From Emticicia aquatilis (lineage in GTDB: Bacteria > Bacteroidota > Bacteroidia > Cytophagales > Spirosomataceae): 64,000 nt of DNA. The notes under the pieces are model-generated. The model was not told the DNA's origin, did no database searches, and saw nothing but the letters and a program-made list of their open reading frames with translations. Positions 61,811 to 64,000 of the stretch are shown one piece after another. The DNA is taken from positions 434,001 to 498,000 of the forward strand of contig NZ_BMKK01000004.1 in assembly GCF_014644295.1 (NCBI RefSeq). Direction: 5' to 3'. Position 1 is the stretch's first letter. Every line of letters begins with the position of its first letter. The translations under genes and the position numbers were made by a program.

Positions 61811-63067
61811 CTACAAAATCACAAATTCAACTCTACGATTCATCTTGCGACCTTCTTCTGTATTATTATCAGCAATAGGTTTTGTATCGCCGTAACCCTT
61901 AAATTGAATTCTGAAACCTGCTATTCCCTTGCTAATCAGATACTCACGTACATTATAAGCACGCTCAAGCGAAAGTCGTTTATTTTGCGTTGGGTCACCA
62001 ACATTGTCGGTATGGCCTTCAACAACAATAGTCATTTTAGGGTCTTCTTTCAACATTTTCAAAAGCCCATCGAGTTGTTCGTACGAATCTGGTAAAAGTT
62101 TTGATTCTCCAATTTCAAAGAATACCTTATCAAGTCTAAATTTATTTTCTTCGATTTTTACGGGGCTGCTTTCTTTGGTTTCTTCTTTCGCAACCTCTAC
62201 TTTCGGTTCTGGCTTTGGAGTCTCTTCTTTTACAGGTTCCGGCTTTTTGACTACTTTTTCAACGGGATTTAGATAAATGTTCTGCGAAAACTGTTGACTT
62301 TTACCAATTTTAGATAAATCCATGCTTTCCTGAGCATTCTCATAGCCTTTGGCTGAAGCCACAAAAGTATAGGCTTCTGGCTTGATTTTGAATGAGTACT
62401 CGCCTGTTGCACTGGTTTTTACTGAATCAGCTTTTTGTATATCATAATCAAAACGATATAAAACTTTTCCCGCTATTGGTTTATTTGTTTTTGCATCAAT
62501 CAATTTTCCTTTGATTGTCACCAATATTTCTTCTTCTTTTTCTGGCTCTTCACTTTTCTTAGTAACCGCTGGCGGAGGCGTTAGTGGATTGTTGATATGA
62601 ACACCATAAAAATTCCAATATTGATGGCGTTCTTCGGGGCGATTTTTACCTTCGATTAGATTGAATGTTTCGATACCTGCATCGAGTTTTTCAAAGTAAA
62701 CCGTGAAACGATATTTTTCACCTGGGAAAACTTGCTTTTCTTCGGGAAGTTCGGGAATACCTGTGCATTTAATGTATTTAAAACGCTTACCATTTCCATT
62801 CAAATAACTCTTTGGATTAAAAGAAATCGTGTAATTGGACCCTTGCTGATTTTGATTTGGGAATGGAAACTGAAATTGATAAGAATTACTTTTTCGCTGA
62901 GAAACTTGATAACTGAATGAAACAATGGTATAGCCACCACGAATTTCTACCTTCGTAATATCAGTTTCGTAGCTTGTTTGGTCATCTATTTCGGGCATTT
63001 TCGTGATTAATTGACCAAAACCATTCAAAAAAGATAGTGTAAAGATTGTTATGAGTAAGTTTTTCAT
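61811..63067 (-). CDS. OmpA-family protein with carboxypeptidase-regulatory-like domain
   Basis: A 418-residue envelope protein with a signal peptide (MKNLLITIFTLSFLNGFG). An N-terminal domain of unknown type (~20-170) is followed by a CarboxypepD_reg-like domain (~185-260: VTIKGKLIDAKTNKPIAGKVLY, YSFKIKPEAYTFVASAKGYE), a Pro/Lys/Glu-rich linker (EPVKEETPKPEPKVEVAKEE) and a C-terminal OmpA domain (~305-418: FFEIGESKLLPDSYEQL, IVVEGHTDNVGD, FKGYGDTKPIADN, NRRVEFVIL). The OmpA domain contacts peptidoglycan through the Asp and Arg of this block. It probably links the outer membrane or surface structures to the cell wall. Monocistronic. Confidence 0.92.
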   Translation of the reverse strand: MKNLLITIFTLSFLNGFGQLITKMPEIDDQTSYETDITKVEIRGGYTIVSFSYQVSQRKSNSYQFQFPFPNQNQQGSNYTISFNPKSYLNGNGKRFKYIKCTGIPELPEEKQVFPGEKYRFTVYFEKLDAGIETFNLIEGKNRPEERHQYWNFYGVHINNPLTPPPAVTKKSEEPEKEEEILVTIKGKLIDAKTNKPIAGKVLYRFDYDIQKADSVKTSATGEYSFKIKPEAYTFVASAKGYENAQESMDLSKIGKSQQFSQNIYLNPVEKVVKKPEPVKEETPKPEPKVEVAKEETKESSPVKIEENKFRLDKVFFEIGESKLLPDSYEQLDGLLKMLKEDPKMTIVVEGHTDNVGDPTQNKRLSLERAYNVREYLISKGIAGFRIQFKGYGDTKPIADNNTEEGRKMNRRVEFVIL

Positions 63068-63160
63068 TGTGTTTAAAATTCGATTTTATTGCACCGAAAA
63101 AACGAATGTAGGTATTTTTTAGTTTATTTGTGGGTGTTAATTTTTGTTAAATCAATTTCG

Positions 63161-63661
63161 ATGAAAAAACTAAATGACTTACTCCAACTCGGCGACCCAC
63201 GTTTATATGAAGTTTGTGAGCCTGTGTATGAGCATGAATTACCACAAGTGAAGGAATGGGTAGCTGATTTACACAATGTAATGGAAGAAATTCGGGCAAA
63301 ATATCAATTTGGTAGAGGTATTGCCGCCCCACAACTCGGAGTAATGAAACGTTTGATTTATTTGAATTTGGATAGACCTATTACAATCATTAATCCAGTT
63401 TTTGAAAATCTCAGTGATGAAATGTTTGAATTGTGGGATGATTGTATGTCGTTTCCTAATTTACTGGTAAAAGTTAAACGGCATAAGGCATTAACAATTA
63501 AATACTTAGACGAAAACTGGCAACCACAAACTTGGCAAGTAGAAGATGCTATTTCCGAACTTCTCCAACACGAATATGACCATCTCAATGGAATCCTTTG
63601 CACCATGCGAGCCATTGATAATCAATCTTTTAAATGGCGACCAACACCCAGTGGGAATTAA
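63161..63661 (+). CDS. Peptide deformylase-like metalloprotein (divergent)
   Basis: A ~166-residue protein with the peptide deformylase fold. Motif 1 is GRGIAAPQLG, motif 2 DDCMSFP (usual EGCLS) and motif 3 QHEYDHLNG, so the Cys and two His metal ligands and the catalytic Glu are present. The start at 63161 (MKKLNDLLQLGDPRLYEVC) matches the family; the 24 extra codons from 63089 encode a hydrophobic stretch that is not family-like. Whether it deformylates nascent N-termini or acts on another substrate is unclear, because the Glu-Gly before the metal Cys is Asp-Asp. It follows the divergent OmpA gene; the 93-bp region between the two starts holds their promoters. Confidence 0.85.
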   Translation: MKKLNDLLQLGDPRLYEVCEPVYEHELPQVKEWVADLHNVMEEIRAKYQFGRGIAAPQLGVMKRLIYLNLDRPITIINPVFENLSDEMFELWDDCMSFPNLLVKVKRHKALTIKYLDENWQPQTWQVEDAISELLQHEYDHLNGILCTMRAIDNQSFKWRPTPSGN

Positions 63662-63716
63662 TAATTGAGAATGTAGAATTAAGAATTATTTTTTCAAAGT
63701 TCACCTTTTTTCAAAG

Positions 63717-63746
63717 TCCCCTTTAGGGGATTTAGGGGTGGGGATT
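63717..63746. repeat. Intergenic GGGGATTTAGGGG repeat element
   Basis: A TCCCC-TTTA-GGGGA hairpin (63717-63730) is followed by further TTTAGGGG and GGGGATTTAGGGG words up to about 63752. Such G-run words recur between genes in many Bacteroidota. The element overlaps the 3' end of the minus-strand ORF at the window edge and supplies its TAA stop (CCCCTAA). Confidence 0.6.
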
Positions 63747-64000
63747 TAGGGGCGTTGCAAAAGCACCAGCCATGCTTCTTTTACTTTATTTTCATTCAAT
63801 AATTTAGCGGCTTCGGTTTGTAGTAAATTATCGAGGAATGCACAGCCATACATTACTTGTTCGATGATATTTTGCATCGTAGGCGTTGCTCGATATGCCT
63901 CAATTTCTGCTTGTGTTGGTAGATTTTCTACATTTCCGAGTTGACCTAAATGATTACCTGTCAATATTTTAGATAAACGAATGCTTTCAGGAATAGCATC
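63746..64000 (-). CDS. Partial ORF at right window edge, unknown
   Basis: The frame enters from the right edge and runs 84 codons to a stop at 63746-63748. The TTG near 63964 is internal, since the frame is open to 64000 (DAIPESIRLSKI...). The visible part reads LPTQAEIEAYRATPTMQNIIEQ, VMYGCAFLDNLLQTEAAKLLNENKVKEAWLVLLQRP, which is helical and soluble. No family is recognised. The C-terminal QRP and the stop come from a G-run repeat element, so the reading frame may have been altered by that insertion. Confidence 0.55.
   Translation of the reverse strand, partial: DAIPESIRLSKILTGNHLGQLGNVENLPTQAEIEAYRATPTMQNIIEQVMYGCAFLDNLLQTEAAKLLNENKVKEAWLVLLQRP

Noticed and set aside
63089-63160. Hydrophobic N-terminal extension of the deformylase-like protein
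   Set aside because: The family begins at the ATG at 63161. The extra segment occupies the promoter region facing the divergent OmpA gene.
1-64000. tRNA, rRNA, CRISPR array or prophage genes
   Set aside because: No cloverleaf-like conserved words, no regularly spaced repeats with unique spacers, and no phage structural or integrase proteins were recognised while reading the window.

Overview
The window looks like a chromosomal segment of an AT-rich Bacteroidota, most likely a member of the order Cytophagales (Spirosomaceae/Cytophagaceae type). The evidence is the MoxR-DUF58-BatA-like aerotolerance operon, a secreted protein ending in a 3-coathanger-stack-like domain, DUF5723, DUF4136 and DUF2147 envelope proteins, A-rich leaders without clear Shine-Dalgarno sequences, and TAnnTTTG-type promoter words. 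Genus level cannot be fixed from the sequence alone. I saw no rRNA or tRNA gene, CRISPR array, prophage or intact insertion sequence.

Layout. 1-7.5 kb (+): aerotolerance-type membrane operon (end of a DUF4159 protein, MoxR ATPase, DUF58, BatA-like protein, large DUF4175-like membrane protein, second BatA-like membrane protein). 7.5-11.7 kb (-): a 1404-residue secreted multi-domain protein. 11.8-23.9 kb (-): a coherent short-chain carboxylate locus. It holds an outer membrane porin, an MHS-type MFS transporter with a small membrane partner, an SSF-transporter/histidine-kinase fusion (CrbS/CbrA-like) with a small overlapping membrane protein, a receiver-only response regulator, PrpE, an acyltransferase and Acs. 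A solo transposase-derived zinc-ribbon/HTH protein lies just upstream. 24.9-34.6 kb: beta-barrel protein, SulP plus beta-carbonic anhydrase pair, FAD oxidoreductase, THUMP-like methyltransferase, coiled-coil secreted protein, GH63-like glucosidase. 34.6-38.3 kb (-): envelope genes (DUF2147, BamA-like barrel, sterol desaturase, DUF4136, unknown). 38.6-54.5 kb (-): a metal/drug efflux island. 54.6-64 kb: DUF5723 protein, circularly permuted ATP-grasp, DUF6580-like membrane protein, two-TM ion channel, flavin amine oxidase, nitrilase-family hydrolase, OmpA protein, a divergent peptide deformylase and a partial ORF at the right edge.

The efflux island is the most striking region. A CzcCBA-type heavy-metal RND system is split: czcC-czcB lie upstream, czcA lies about 7 kb downstream, and a complete HAE1 RND tripartite operon (adaptor, pump, outer membrane factor) plus a small His-rich secreted protein sits in between. 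Two OmpR-type regulators flank the island, but only one histidine kinase is present. Six intergenic sites in and beside it carry TTAA words repeated at exact 11-bp spacing on the same helical face, which is the architecture of OmpR/PhoB-type operators. Two of them (before czcC and before czcA) match at 33 of 36 bases. These sites tie together the split czc genes, the nested HAE operon, one regulator gene, a Lys/Glu/His-rich periplasmic protein and a DUF4136 protein as one predicted regulon.

In the carboxylate locus a 23-bp leader motif is shared (22 of 23 bases) immediately upstream of the prpE and porin start codons, which links outer membrane uptake with intracellular activation. Several intergenic spacers also contain long inverted repeats of similar size (69-86 bp) whose arms are built from duplicated 7-9 bp words, a different word at each place. 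They form a structural family not explained by ordinary terminators.
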